Assembly: GCF_001941865.1 (NCBI RefSeq)
Contig: NZ_CP016162.1
Location: forward strand, 4,277,501-4,341,500
Direction: 5' to 3'
Length of the DNA stretch: 64,000 nucleotides
DNA from: Pseudomonas alcaliphila JAB1
GTDB lineage: Bacteria > Pseudomonadota > Gammaproteobacteria > Pseudomonadales > Pseudomonadaceae
Both the position numbers and the translations under genes were made by a program. Every line of letters starts with the position of its first letter. The first letter of the stretch is position 1. Below, piece after piece: positions 37,298-46,433 of the stretch. Under the pieces are notes generated by a model. The model was not told the DNA's origin. It saw only the letters and a list, made by a program, of their open reading frames with translations, and searched no databases.

Positions 37298-37909
37298 ATG
37301 ATGAAACGGAATCTGCTGGTCATCGGCCTGGCTGGCCTGCTCAGCGCATGCGGCTTCCAGCTGCGTGGCACCGGCGATGTGCAGTTCGCCCTCAAGGAAC
37401 TCGACGTCAGCGCGCGCGATGCCTACGGCGACACCGTGCAGCAAGTACGTGAAGTGCTGGAGAACAACGACGTTCGCGTCTACTCCGGCGCCCCCTACAA
37501 GCTGGTGATCGCCCGCGAGACCGAAAATCGTCGCGGCGCCAGCTACAGCAGCGGCGCACGTACCGCCGAGTACGAGCTGACCATGGGTCTGGAATACGAG
37601 ATCCGCGGTGCGAAGAACCTGCTGCTGACCGGTAACAAGGTGGAAGTGCAGAACTACTACCAGCAGGACGACAACAACCTGGCCGGCTCCGACCAGGAAG
37701 CGACGCAGCTGCGCAGCGAGCTGCGCCGTGAAATGATCCAGCAACTGATGTTCAGCCTGCAGCAGATCACGCCCGAGCGACTGGACCAACTGCAGCAGAC
37801 CGCCGAAGCCCGCGCCAAGGCCGAAGCCGAAGCACTGGAAGCGCAGCGCCGGGCTCGTGAGAGCCAGGTCGCGCCGCAGCAGTCGCCGATCGAACTGCCG
37901 TCCCGCTAA
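37298..37909 (+). CDS. lptE: LPS assembly lipoprotein LptE
   Basis: LptE is the outer-membrane lipoprotein plugging LptD, which inserts lipopolysaccharide. The 203-aa precursor has the lipobox LLSAC with Cys18 followed by GFQLRGTGDVQ, the hallmark LptE start. The C-terminal region is a charged helix (ERLDQLQQTAEARAKAEAEA) longer than in E. coli, usual in Pseudomonas. The ATG at 37298 has AAGGGG at suitable spacing. It is cotranscribed with leuS and holA. Confidence 0.94.
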   Translation: MMKRNLLVIGLAGLLSACGFQLRGTGDVQFALKELDVSARDAYGDTVQQVREVLENNDVRVYSGAPYKLVIARETENRRGASYSSGARTAEYELTMGLEYEIRGAKNLLLTGNKVEVQNYYQQDDNNLAGSDQEATQLRSELRREMIQQLMFSLQQITPERLDQLQQTAEARAKAEAEALEAQRRARESQVAPQQSPIELPSR

Positions 37910-37964
37910 AGGCCCAAGGGCCGCAGCCGCGGCCCGACGCCCTGCCCCTGATGACATCACCCCG

Positions 37965-38999
37965 ATGAAGCTTGCCCCCGCGCAACTCGGCAAACACCTG
38001 CAAGGCGCACTGGCACCTGTCTATGCGATCAGCGGCGACGAGCCATTGCTGTGCCAGGAAACCGCTGACGCCATTCGCAATGCCTGCCGCCAGCAGGGGT
38101 TCGGCGAACGCCAGGTGTTCAATGCCGAAGCCAACTTCGACTGGGGCAACCTGCTGCAGGCTGGCGCCAGCCTCTCGCTGTTCGCCGAGAAGCGCCTGCT
38201 GGAACTGCGCCTGCCTTCCGGCAAGCCAGGCGACAAGGGCACAGCCGCCCTGCTCGAGTACCTGGCCCGCCCGCCCGAGGACACCGTCCTCTTGCTGAGC
38301 CTGCCCAAGCTCGATGGCAGCACGCAGAAATCCAAATGGGCCAAGGCCCTGATCGACGGCCAGGTGAGCCAGTTCATCCAGATCTGGCCGGTAGACGCCA
38401 ACCAGTTGCCGCAGTGGATTCGCCAGCGCCTGGCGCAGGCCGGCCTGAGCGCCAGCGCCGACGCGGTGGAAATGATCGCCGCGCGGGTAGAAGGCAACCT
38501 GCTGGCCGCCGCCCAGGAAGTGGAAAAGCTCAAGCTGCTCGCCGAAGGCAATCAGGTCGACGCCGAGACCGTGCAAGCAGCAGTGGCCGACAGCGCCCGC
38601 TTCGACGTCTTCGGCCTGATCGATTGTGCCCTCGGTGGTGACGCCGCCCATGCCCTGCGCATGCTCGAAGGCCTGCGTGGCGAGGGCGTGGAAACCCCGG
38701 TGATCCTCTGGGCGCTGGCGCGCGAGATTCGCCTGCTGGCCAGCATCGCCCATCAGCAGAGCCAGGGCATCCCCTTGGACAAGGCCTTCTCCAGCGCCCG
38801 CCCGCCCGTCTGGGACAAACGCCGGCCGCTGGTTTCCAAGGCCTTGCAACGTCACAGCAGCAAACGCTGGGGCGAGCTGTTGCAGCAGGCGCAGTTGATC
38901 GACGCACAGATCAAGGGTCAGGCGCCCGGTGATCCGTGGAGCGAGCTGGCCATGCTGACCCTGCAACTCTCCGGGCAACGGCTGCGTCTTTCTCCGTAG
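37965..38999 (+). CDS. holA: DNA polymerase III delta subunit
   Basis: HolA is the wrench of the clamp loader that opens the beta clamp. The 344-aa protein has the AAA+-like layout without nucleotide motifs. It includes QLGKHLQGALAPVYAISGDEPLLCQETADAIR, SLFAEKRLLELRLPSGKPGDKG, and the C-terminal helical collar (RRPLVSKALQRHSSKRWGELL). The start at 37965 fits the family. Its stop codon lies in the left arm of a perfect 22-bp hairpin. Confidence 0.95.
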   Translation: MKLAPAQLGKHLQGALAPVYAISGDEPLLCQETADAIRNACRQQGFGERQVFNAEANFDWGNLLQAGASLSLFAEKRLLELRLPSGKPGDKGTAALLEYLARPPEDTVLLLSLPKLDGSTQKSKWAKALIDGQVSQFIQIWPVDANQLPQWIRQRLAQAGLSASADAVEMIAARVEGNLLAAAQEVEKLKLLAEGNQVDAETVQAAVADSARFDVFGLIDCALGGDAAHALRMLEGLRGEGVETPVILWALAREIRLLASIAHQQSQGIPLDKAFSSARPPVWDKRRPLVSKALQRHSSKRWGELLQQAQLIDAQIKGQAPGDPWSELAMLTLQLSGQRLRLSP

Positions 39000-39047
39000 G
39001 GCGGGTGCAACCCGCCACCCGATGATGGCGGGTTGCACCCGCCCTAC
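38996..39047. terminator. GTAGGGCGGG hairpin overlapping the holA stop
   Basis: Perfect 22-bp arms (38996-39017 and 39026-39047, starting GTAGGGCGGGTGCAACCCGC) surround an 8-base loop. The holA TAG is at 38997-38999. It probably ends or stabilises the leuS-lptE-holA transcript. It is related to the 25759 repeat. No T run follows. Confidence 0.65.
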
Positions 39048-39131
39048 GCCCCCGTCTGGACATTTTCTGTACAGCGGCGCATAGTCCTCGCCGCCTGCAT
39101 AGGCGCAGGCCAGTCTGCATGAGGAAATGCC

Positions 39132-39326
39132 ATGAGCAAGAAAACCGGCAAACGGCCGAACAAGGCCAAATCCATCGTCGCCCAGCCGCTGTTTCGCTCT
39201 CGCCAGGAACGACCACAGAAAGGCAAAGGCAGCTACCGCCGCGAAGCCTCCCACAATTGGGAGGCTTCTTGCTTTATGGGCTATGTTGACTCACTGATGG
39301 CCCTGCCTGTTGCCCGAGCATGCTAA
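39132..39326 (+). CDS. arfA: Alternative ribosome-rescue factor ArfA
   Basis: ArfA frees ribosomes stalled on mRNAs without stop codon by recruiting RF2, a backup for tmRNA. The 64-aa frame has the diagnostic core AQPLFRSRQERPQKGKGSYRR (residues 17-37), matching E. coli DPLFRQRVEKNKKGKGSY. A strong hairpin with a following T-rich stretch lies at 39243-39275, inside codons 38-48. Most transcripts should therefore end before the stop codon. The truncated product would then be tagged by tmRNA when that system works. AGGAAATGCC precedes the ATG. Confidence 0.9.
   Translation: MSKKTGKRPNKAKSIVAQPLFRSRQERPQKGKGSYRREASHNWEASCFMGYVDSLMALPVARAC
39243..39275 (+). terminator. Intrinsic terminator inside arfA
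   Basis: GAAGCCTCCC (39243-39252), a six-base loop, GGGAGGCTTC (39259-39268), then TTGCTTT. The stem is perfect. It lies wholly within the arfA reading frame and before its stop codon, which is the known arrangement for making nonstop arfA mRNA. Confidence 0.88.
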
Positions 39327-39359
39327 GGTAAGCGCCTGCTTAAACGTCCTGAGATAGAC

Positions 39360-40616
39360 ATGCCACACCAGCTTCCTCGTCGCGTCCTGGCTCTGCTTCC
39401 TCTTCTGCTGCTGGCGGCCTGCGCCCAGGCCCCGGCGGAAAATCTGCCTACCGCCACAGCCCCTGCAGCGGTCCAGACTGCAACCGAAACAACCTTGCCC
39501 AGTTTCGCCGACTGGCGTCAGGCCATGCGTAGCGAAGCGATTGCCGCCGGCATCGACGCGGCGCTGTTCGATCGCGTATTCGCTGGCGTCACCCCTGACC
39601 CTGCGGTGCTCAAGGCAGACAGCAGTCAGCCCGAGTTCACTCGCCCGGTATGGGAATATCTCGACGGTGCCGTCTCCTCCAGCCGCATCGGCCGCGGCCG
39701 AGTATTGCTGGCCCAGCACAACGCCATGCTGCAACGCATCGAGCAGCAATATGGCGTCGAAGCGCAGATCCTGGTGGCCATCTGGGGCCTGGAGAGCAAC
39801 TTCGGTAACAATATCGGTAGCCACAGCGTAATACGCTCCCTCGCCACCCTGGCCTATGACGGTCGCCGCCAGGGCTTCTGGCGTGCTCAGTTGCTGGCCG
39901 CCCTGCAAATCCTGCAGAACGGCGATGTACCCAGCGATCGCATGATCGGTTCCTGGGCCGGCGCCATGGGCCAGACCCAGTTCATGCCCACCACCTACAA
40001 CCAGCATGCGATCGACTTCGACGGCGACGGCAAGCGCGATCTGTGGAACTCCCAGGCCGACGCCCTGGCCTCGGCCGCCCACTATCTGCAGGCATCAGGC
40101 TGGCAGCGTGGCCAGCCTTGGGGCTTCGAAGTGAACCTGCCAAGCAGCTTCGACTACGCCCTGGCCGACCCGGATCAGCGCCGCACGCTGGCCGAATGGG
40201 CAGAGCTCGGCGTAAGGCCGCTGGCACCGACAGGCGCAGCGGCGAGTTCCCGTGCCAGCCTGCAGCTGCCTGCAGGGCACCAAGGCCCGGCCTTCCTGCT
40301 GCTGGATAATTTCCGCAGCATCCTCAAGTACAACAATTCCACGTCCTACGCGCTGGCCATCGGCCTGCTCGCCGACAACCTGCTACGCAGCACCGAAATC
40401 AAGGGGCAATGGCCCCGGGGTGAGCGTCAGCTGGGGCGTAGTGAACGTGTCGAACTGCAGGAGCTGCTGGCCCAGGCCGGCTTCGACCCAGGCCCGGCCG
40501 ACGGCATCATCGGCGCCAATACGCGCAAGGCCATTCGCGCCCTGCAACTGCAGTTGAACTGGCCAGCCGATGGCTACCCCAACACCAAACTGCTGCAACA
40601 ACTGCGCACACGCTGA
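39360..40616 (+). CDS. Lytic murein transglycosylase, SltB/MltB family
   Basis: This 418-aa envelope enzyme cleaves peptidoglycan between MurNAc and GlcNAc. A lipobox LLAAC (Cys21) suggests membrane anchoring. The catalytic glutamate is in [13 protein letters not shown], with [11 protein letters not shown] following as in the MltB fold. A C-terminal peptidoglycan-binding domain (about 355-415, [28 protein letters not shown]) is typical. In P. aeruginosa the similarly placed gene is sltB3. It stands between arfA and lipA. Confidence 0.92.
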   Translation: MPHQLPRRVLALLPLLLLAACAQAPAENLPTATAPAAVQTATETTLPSFADWRQAMRSEAIAAGIDAALFDRVFAGVTPDPAVLKADSSQPEFTRPVWEYLDGAVSSSRIGRGRVLLAQHNAMLQRIEQQYGVEAQILVAIWGLESNFGNNIGSHSVIRSLATLAYDGRRQGFWRAQLLAALQILQNGDVPSDRMIGSWAGAMGQTQFMPTTYNQHAIDFDGDGKRDLWNSQADALASAAHYLQASGWQRGQPWGFEVNLPSSFDYALADPDQRRTLAEWAELGVRPLAPTGAAASSRASLQLPAGHQGPAFLLLDNFRSILKYNNSTSYALAIGLLADNLLRSTEIKGQWPRGERQLGRSERVELQELLAQAGFDPGPADGIIGANTRKAIRALQLQLNWPADGYPNTKLLQQLRTR

Positions 40617-40816
40617 ATCCAGCACTGACACCTCAGGGGGGCTTGCCATCATCGGCAAGCGCCTTGCCGACCGGTCACAGCGACGCCCCCCAAAAAACGC
40701 CTTGGCGGTGTTTTGTCGACAGGCGGCCTCAGCGTCTGCATACACCTTCTGTGATAGACTGGCCGGCGGCCAAAAGCCACCTGCCCACGGAGCCTCTACC
40801 GGAGCCCAGATTTCCG

Positions 40817-41869
40817 ATGTCCGACACCTCCTCGCCCAAATCCGTCGCCAGCGGCGAAAAATTTCGCACCGCCCAAGGCATCACCGCGATCAAGGATGGT
40901 CAGAAGCGCCGCGCCTCGGCCGAACCCCAGGTTTTCGAACCCAAGCCCAAGTGGCTGCGGGTCAAGGCTCCTGGCGGTAGCCGTTTCGAGGCGGTCAAGC
41001 GCAACGTCGGCGAACACCGCCTGAGTACCGTCTGCCAGGAATCGCACTGCCCGAACATGGGCGAATGCTGGTCCAACGGCACGGCCACCATCATGCTGAT
41101 GGGCTCGGTGTGCACCCGCGCCTGCCGCTTCTGCGCCGTGGACACCGGCAACCCCAATGGCTGGCTGGACCTGGAAGAGCCGCAGAACACCGCCAAGTCG
41201 GTGGAGCTGATGGCCCTGCGTTATATCGTGCTGACCTCGGTGGACCGTGACGACCTCGAAGATGGCGGCGCCGGCCACTATGCAGCCTGCGTGCGAGCGA
41301 TCAAGGAAAACACCCCGCAGGTGGTGGTCGAAGCCCTGACCCCGGATTTCGATGGCGATCATCAGGCCATCGAGCGCGTGGTCGACTCCGGTCTCGAAGT
41401 CTTCGCGCAGAACGTCGAGACGGTCAAACGTCTCACCTATGTGGTTCGCGATCCACGCGCCGGCTACGAGAAGACCCTCAAGGTGCTCGAGCACGCCAAG
41501 AAGCACCGCCCCGACGTACTGACCAAGACCAGCCTGATGCTCGGCCTGGGTGAAACCGACGAGGAAATCCTCGAGACCATGGATGACCTGCGCGCCATCG
41601 GCGTGGACATCCTCACCCTCGGCCAGTACCTGCAACCCACGCGTAACCACCTCAAGGTGCAACGCTGGGTCAGCCCTGAAGAATTCAACCGCTTGCGTGA
41701 CATCGGCCTGGAGAAAGGCTTCATGGAAGTCGCCGCTGGCCCGCTGGTGCGTTCCAGCTACCGCGCCGACCGCGTGTTCGAGAAGAACAATCTGGGTCTC
41801 GCCGCTCCGGTTCCGGTGCCTGGCCAGGAGGTCAACGCCAGCCTGATTCCGGCGCTGAATCTGAACTGA
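40817..41869 (+). CDS. lipA: Lipoyl synthase
   Basis: LipA inserts two sulphurs into octanoyl chains on lipoyl domains. The 350-aa radical-SAM enzyme has the auxiliary cluster motif [13 protein letters not shown] and the radical-SAM motif CTRACRFC. The C-terminal RSSYRA motif carries the serine ligand of the auxiliary cluster. The ATG at 40817 starts the conserved N-terminus; the longer frame to 40643 is not supported. It faces lipB, the previous step, across a terminator. Confidence 0.97.
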   Translation: MSDTSSPKSVASGEKFRTAQGITAIKDGQKRRASAEPQVFEPKPKWLRVKAPGGSRFEAVKRNVGEHRLSTVCQESHCPNMGECWSNGTATIMLMGSVCTRACRFCAVDTGNPNGWLDLEEPQNTAKSVELMALRYIVLTSVDRDDLEDGGAGHYAACVRAIKENTPQVVVEALTPDFDGDHQAIERVVDSGLEVFAQNVETVKRLTYVVRDPRAGYEKTLKVLEHAKKHRPDVLTKTSLMLGLGETDEEILETMDDLRAIGVDILTLGQYLQPTRNHLKVQRWVSPEEFNRLRDIGLEKGFMEVAAGPLVRSSYRADRVFEKNNLGLAAPVPVPGQEVNASLIPALNLN

Positions 41870-41887
41870 GACCGATCCTCAGGGAAA

Positions 41888-41917
41888 CAAAAGGGACGCC
41901 TCGGCGTCCCTTTTTCG
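41888..41917 (+). terminator. Intrinsic terminator after lipA
   Basis: AAGGGACGCC-TC-GGCGTCCCTT followed by TTTCG lies 20 bp after the lipA stop codon, a textbook rho-independent terminator. The A tract on its left would let it act for lipB as well. Confidence 0.92.
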
Positions 41918-41952
41918 TTACTGTCATTAAGTATGCGTGGCTACGCGTCTGC

Positions 41953-42011
41953 GTAGGAGCCCCGCCCCGGGGCGAAGCTTTGTGAGGTTCACGGCGGGGC
42001 GCCGCGCCTAC
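41953..42011. repeat. Family C-like palindromic repeat
   Basis: GTAGGAGCCCCGCCCCGGGG and GGCGGGGCGCCGCGCCTAC-type ends are inverted between the lipA terminator and the lipB stop. Confidence 0.65.
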
Positions 42012-42029
42012 GCATTCGCTCGCATGAGC

Positions 42030-42647
42030 CTACACGTAACCCAAACGAGCACGCAGTACCTGCTCCAGACGTTGCGACACCTCGTCGAACACGGGCGGCG
42101 CTTGCAGCAGGTCACGCATCTGCACCATCTTCAGCCCCGCGTAGCCGCATGGGTTGATGCGCAGGAAAGGCGACATGTCCATATCGACGTTCAGCGCCAG
42201 ACCATGGAACGAGCAGCCACGGCTGACGCGCAGCCCCAGCGAGGCGATCTTGTCACCTGCCACGTATACGCCCGGCGCATCCGCTTTGGGCGCAGCCTCG
42301 ATGCCATAGCTGGCCAACAGCTCTACCAGGCTTTGCTCCATGGCGGTGACCAGTTCACGCACACCAAGGTCAAGGCGACGCAGATCGAGCATCAGATAGG
42401 CCACCAGCTGACCGGGGCCGTGGTAGGTCACCTGCCCGCCGCGCTCGACCTGGATCACCGGAATATCACCGGCAGCGAGTACATGCTCGGCCTTGCCAGC
42501 CTGGCCCTGAGTGAACACCTTGGGATGCTGCAGCAACCAGATTTCGTCCGGGGTCTGCGCATCGCGCTCACGGGTCAACTCGCGCATGGCCTCCAGCGTA
42601 GGCTGGTAGTCGACCAGCCCGAGGTGACGGACGACAAGCTCGGGCAT
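42030..42647 (-). CDS. lipB: Octanoyltransferase LipB
   Basis: LipB moves octanoate from acyl carrier protein to lipoyl domains, the step before LipA. The 205-aa protein shows [41 protein letters not shown], the catalytic lysine in [19 protein letters not shown] and the catalytic cysteine in [12 protein letters not shown]. The ATG at 42647 is preferred; an overlapping GTG at 42656 adds three residues. The upstream DUF493 gene overlaps or abuts it, so they are cotranscribed. Confidence 0.95.
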   Translation of the reverse strand: MPELVVRHLGLVDYQPTLEAMRELTRERDAQTPDEIWLLQHPKVFTQGQAGKAEHVLAAGDIPVIQVERGGQVTYHGPGQLVAYLMLDLRRLDLGVRELVTAMEQSLVELLASYGIEAAPKADAPGVYVAGDKIASLGLRVSRGCSFHGLALNVDMDMSPFLRINPCGYAGLKMVQMRDLLQAPPVFDEVSQRLEQVLRARLGYV

Positions 42648-42652
42648 GGCTA

Positions 42653-42931
42653 TCACAGCACCATATGCACGCGACCGGTGGCACGCAGGTCGACGTGAAT
42701 CGCCTGCAATTGCTCGACACCAGTGGCAGTGATCAGCACCTGAACGGAAAGGAAGTTACCGTTGCGGCTGTCACGCATCACCAGCGTGGAGGTATCCAGA
42801 TCGGGAGCGTGGCGCTGGATCACTTCGATCACCAGGTCGGAGAAACCCTCACCAGCGGTGCCGATAACCTTGATCGGGTAACGCTCGCAGGGGAATTCGA
42901 TTTTCGGCGGTTGAACGTCGCTATCGGTCAT
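42653..42931 (-). CDS. ybeD: DUF493 protein YbeD
   Basis: This 92-aa protein has the ACT-like DUF493 fold: [31 protein letters not shown], then a strand with [14 protein letters not shown]. In E. coli YbeD occupies the same position upstream of lipB. It may be a regulator of lipoylation, but the role is not established. Confidence 0.93.
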   Translation of the reverse strand: MTDSDVQPPKIEFPCERYPIKVIGTAGEGFSDLVIEVIQRHAPDLDTSTLVMRDSRNGNFLSVQVLITATGVEQLQAIHVDLRATGRVHMVL

Positions 42932-43011
42932 GGCATCAGCGGGCTTGTGGCCCGTCCAGAAAGGGCCGCCCCGGGTTGGAGCGGCTGGCTAAATCGGTGA
43001 GTCTCTAAAGC

Positions 43012-43119
43012 GCAGACGGAGCAGTCAGGCGAAGAAGCGCGGCTTACAGCATGTAAATGGGCATTGCTGCAGCCTGTTTCAACGCCATGACGACAACGCC
43101 GGTCGCTTTCAGAGGCGGC
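43012..43119. repeat. Degenerate family A element
   Basis: Blocks GCAGTCAG, AGGCGAAGAAGCGC, TGTAAATGGGCATT, AGCCTGTTTCAACGC and ACAACGCCGGT match the body of the 56403 copy in the same order, with internal deletions. It lies between ybeD and dacA. The termini are eroded. Confidence 0.6.
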
Positions 43120-43121
43120 TG

Positions 43122-44282
43122 TCAGTTGAACAGGCCGAAGAAGAACATCCGAATGCTATCCCACAGACGACGTAGCAGGCCGCCCTCTTCAACCGATTCC
43201 AGCGCTACCAGGTCAGTGCTGCGCACCACCTCGTCACCCAATTTGACTTCGACCTTGCCGATCACATCGCCCTGCTGGATCGGTGCGATCAGTTGCGGGT
43301 TGAGGGTCATGCTGGCCTGCAGTTTTTCCAGTTGGCCCTTGGGCATGGTCAGGGTCAGGTCTTCGGCGAGGCCGGCCTTGACCTGATGCGCAGTGCCTTT
43401 CCAGACGGTGGCCTGAGCCAGCTCGGCGCCTTTCTGATAGAAGGTGCGGCTTTCGAAGAAACGGAAACCATAGGTCAGCAGCTTCTGCACTTCGGCAGCA
43501 CGGGCCTGTTCACTGACGGTACCGAACACCGCTGCAATCAGACGCTGGCCGTCACGCACGGCGGAAGCCACCAGGCAGTAGCCCGCTTCCTCGGTGTGAC
43601 CGGTTTTCAGGCCATCAACCGTGTTGTCGCGCCACAACAGCAGATTGCGGTTGGGCTGCTTGATGCCGTTCCAGAAGAATTCCTTCTGCTTGTAGATATC
43701 GTAGTGGGCCTGATCTTCGTAGATGATCGCGCGGGCCAGTTTGGCCATGTCGTGGGCCGAGGAATAGTGCTCCGGGTCCGGCCAGCCGGTGGAGTTCATG
43801 AAGTGCGAATTGCTCATGCCAAGACGCTGGGCATGGGTGTTCATCATGTCGGCGAAGGCATCTTCACTACCGGCGATGTGCTCGGCGATAGCAATACTGG
43901 CATCGTTGCCGGACTGAATGATGACGCCGTGCAGCAGGTCATCCACCGAGACTTCCTTGCCCACCTCGATGAACATCTTCGAGCCGCCCTTGCGCCAGGC
44001 CTTTTCGCTGACGCGGACCATGTCGCTTTCCTTGATCTGGCCCCGGTTGATCTCCAGAGTCGCGATATAGGCGGTCATCAGCTTGGTCAGGCTGGCCGGC
44101 GGCAGGCGCTGATCGCCGTTGTTCTCCACCAGGACCTGGCCGCTGGCGGCATCCATCAGGACATAGGAAGTCGCCGCCAATTGCGGGGGTGCGGGGACCA
44201 CTTGCTGGCTGGACCAGGCGAGCGGAGCGCTCAGCAGGCCCAGGAAAAGGAAGGCACGTTGCGCGAAGCTGGTGATGTTCAT
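43122..44282 (-). CDS. dacA: D-alanyl-D-alanine carboxypeptidase (PBP5/6 family)
   Basis: This enzyme trims the terminal D-alanine of peptidoglycan peptides. The 386-aa precursor has a signal peptide (1-24). The penicillin-binding motifs are SLTKLMTAY, SGNDA and KTGHT in order. A C-terminal beta domain and an amphipathic anchor (RRLWDSIRMFFFGLF) hold it on the inner membrane. It lies in the conserved elongation cluster with rlpA, mltB, rodA and mrdA. Confidence 0.96.
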   Translation of the reverse strand: MNITSFAQRAFLFLGLLSAPLAWSSQQVVPAPPQLAATSYVLMDAASGQVLVENNGDQRLPPASLTKLMTAYIATLEINRGQIKESDMVRVSEKAWRKGGSKMFIEVGKEVSVDDLLHGVIIQSGNDASIAIAEHIAGSEDAFADMMNTHAQRLGMSNSHFMNSTGWPDPEHYSSAHDMAKLARAIIYEDQAHYDIYKQKEFFWNGIKQPNRNLLLWRDNTVDGLKTGHTEEAGYCLVASAVRDGQRLIAAVFGTVSEQARAAEVQKLLTYGFRFFESRTFYQKGAELAQATVWKGTAHQVKAGLAEDLTLTMPKGQLEKLQASMTLNPQLIAPIQQGDVIGKVEVKLGDEVVRSTDLVALESVEEGGLLRRLWDSIRMFFFGLFN

Positions 44283-44393
44283 CCGTCTCTCGAGATTTCT
44301 TGCTTGGGTTTAGCGACCCAGGTGGGTCATCGGACAGCTCGCCGCGAACGGCGAGCCTCGGATTTAGTCCGGCAAACGCCGGTTAAGTTGCCA

Positions 44394-45407
44394 TCAGTCG
44401 GCACGTACCAGCGTGGGCTGCCCCAGATTGGCCAGGCGCACACTGCTCTGCAGTTGCTCAGCCTCGCCCTGGTTGCTGATCGGCCCCATGCGCACCCGAT
44501 GCAGAATCTGCTGGTCGCGCACCACTGAGCTGATGAACACCGGCACACTGCTGGTCTGGCTCAGCTTGGACTTGAGCAGCTCCGCAGCGTCCGGATTGGC
44601 GAAGGCTCCCACCTGGAGATACAGGCCAGAGGCTCCGAGTAAATCGTTTTTTTTTGCGTCGATCTGCACCGGCACCACCGCAGCGGCGTGCTGCGTCGGC
44701 GGCGGCGAATAGTGTTCGACAGGCTGCGACACAGGCTGCGCGACGGGCTGGGCAACGGCAGCCTTGGCCGGCTGATTGTTGGCCAGCACCAGCGGCACCG
44801 GACGGCCCTGCTGCGCCCACCACTCATGCGGGTCGATGCCTTCGACCTTGACCCGCGCAGTGCCTTTTTCAGCGAAGCCGAGCTTTTTGGCCGCGGCAAA
44901 GGACAGGTCGATGATACGGTCGGAGTAGAACGGCCCACGGTCGTTGACCCGCAGGATCACCACCTTGTCGTTTTCCAGGTTGGTCACCCGTACGTAGCTG
45001 GGCAGCGGCAGCGTCTTGTGTGCTGCGGTCATGCCGTACAGGTCGTAGGTCTCGCCGTTGGCAGTGGCCTGGCCATGAAACTTGGTGCCATACCAGGAAG
45101 CCGGACCGACCGCCTGGTAGCGACGGGCGTCCTGAATCGGGTAGTACTGTTTGCCGAACACCACATAGGGGCTGGCCTTGACCGGCCCGTAATGGGGCAT
45201 GGGGATGGCGTCCTGAATCTTCGACACGTCGACGTCCCACCAGGGCGCGCCATCCTTGTGCGGTCGATTGAAATCATCCGGGCCGGAAATACCAGCCGAC
45301 GGACCGGGCACCACCGCAGGCTGCGGTGCTCGCTTGGAAGAACAGCTCGCCAGCAACAGCGCTGCAGTTACGCAGGCTGCCAGCGGCAGCAGTTTGGACG
45401 CACTCAT
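44394..45407 (-). CDS. rlpA: Septal-ring lytic transglycosylase RlpA
   Basis: RlpA cleaves denuded glycan strands at the division septum. The 337-aa lipoprotein has the lipobox LLASC (about Cys22). A double-psi beta-barrel domain follows (about 103-195, ASWYGTKFHGQATANGETYD, catalytic Glu and VNDRGPF). A low-complexity linker rich in QPVAQPVSQPV leads to a C-terminal SPOR domain (about 265-335) that binds septal glycan. It overlaps mltB by four bases. Confidence 0.95.
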   Translation of the reverse strand: MSASKLLPLAACVTAALLLASCSSKRAPQPAVVPGPSAGISGPDDFNRPHKDGAPWWDVDVSKIQDAIPMPHYGPVKASPYVVFGKQYYPIQDARRYQAVGPASWYGTKFHGQATANGETYDLYGMTAAHKTLPLPSYVRVTNLENDKVVILRVNDRGPFYSDRIIDLSFAAAKKLGFAEKGTARVKVEGIDPHEWWAQQGRPVPLVLANNQPAKAAVAQPVAQPVSQPVEHYSPPPTQHAAAVVPVQIDAKKNDLLGASGLYLQVGAFANPDAAELLKSKLSQTSSVPVFISSVVRDQQILHRVRMGPISNQGEAEQLQSSVRLANLGQPTLVRAD

Positions 45408-46414
45408 CGATTACCCCGCGCTTCGACCAGCAGTTCGGCCAGTTGGTTGACCGCCATGGCATACATCACGCTGCGATTGTAGCGGGTGATGGTGTAGAAG
45501 TTGGGCAAACCGAACCAGTATTCGTCGCCTTGCGCGCCTTCCAGACGAAACGCGGTCACCGGCAGATCTTCGGCCAGCTTGTCCTGGCTCTGCCAGCCCA
45601 GCGCGCGCAGCTCGGCGACGCTCTTCACCGGGTCCAGCCCCTGCGTCAGGCCTTCGTCGACGCGAGTACCACTGGCCTCGACGCGACTGGCGACCTGACC
45701 GCCGGCCTGCCAGCCGTGGCGCTTGAAATAGCTGGCAACACTGCCGATGGCATCGGTCGGGTTGCTCCAGATGTTGATATGGCCGTCGCCATCGAAGTCC
45801 ACGGCGTAAGCACGGAAACTGCTCGGCATGAACTGTGGCAAGCCCATGGCACCAGCATAAGACCCCTTGAGGGTGATCGGATCGACCTGCTCCTCACGGG
45901 TCAGCAGCAGAAATTCGCGCAGTTCCTTGCGAAAGAACGGCGCACGCGGCGGGTAGTCGAAGGCTAGCGTGGACAGGGCGTCCATCACCCGCCAACTGCC
46001 GGTGTTGCCGCCATAGAAGGTTTCCACGCCGATGATGGCGACGATGAACTGCGGCGGCACACCGTACTCGGCCTCAGCCTTTTCCAGCGCAGCCTGGTGC
46101 TTGTTCCAGAACTCCACGCCCTGGGCGATGCGCTTGTCGGTAATGAAGATCGGCCGGTAGTCCTTCCAGGGCTTGACCTTCTCTGCCGGGCGCGAGATGG
46201 CATCGAGAATCGCCTGCTTGCGCTCGACCTCGGCGAACAGACTGACCAGTTGCTCGCTGGCGAAACCATAGTCGCGGGTCATTTCCTCGACGAACTCGGC
46301 CACCTGCGGCGAGCCGTCGTAATCGGCCGCCAGCGCCTGTGCGCCAGAACCAAGCGCGCCGGCGATACCGACTCCAATGAGCGTACGAGCAGCCCAACTA
46401 CGCAGAGAATGCAT
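45404..46414 (-). CDS. mltB: Lytic murein transglycosylase B
   Basis: This 336-aa transglycosylase has a signal peptide but no lipobox cysteine, so it is probably soluble in the periplasm, like SltB1 of P. aeruginosa. The catalytic glutamate is in IIGVETFYGGNTGSWRVMDALS, followed by SYAGAMGLPQFMPSSFRAYAVD. It lies between rodA and rlpA, and its stop overlaps the rlpA start. It differs from the SltB-like protein at 39360 by lacking the peptidoglycan-binding domain. Confidence 0.94.
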   Translation of the reverse strand: MHSLRSWAARTLIGVGIAGALGSGAQALAADYDGSPQVAEFVEEMTRDYGFASEQLVSLFAEVERKQAILDAISRPAEKVKPWKDYRPIFITDKRIAQGVEFWNKHQAALEKAEAEYGVPPQFIVAIIGVETFYGGNTGSWRVMDALSTLAFDYPPRAPFFRKELREFLLLTREEQVDPITLKGSYAGAMGLPQFMPSSFRAYAVDFDGDGHINIWSNPTDAIGSVASYFKRHGWQAGGQVASRVEASGTRVDEGLTQGLDPVKSVAELRALGWQSQDKLAEDLPVTAFRLEGAQGDEYWFGLPNFYTITRYNRSVMYAMAVNQLAELLVEARGNR

Positions 46415-46433
46415 TAACTCAAAACCCCCAAAA

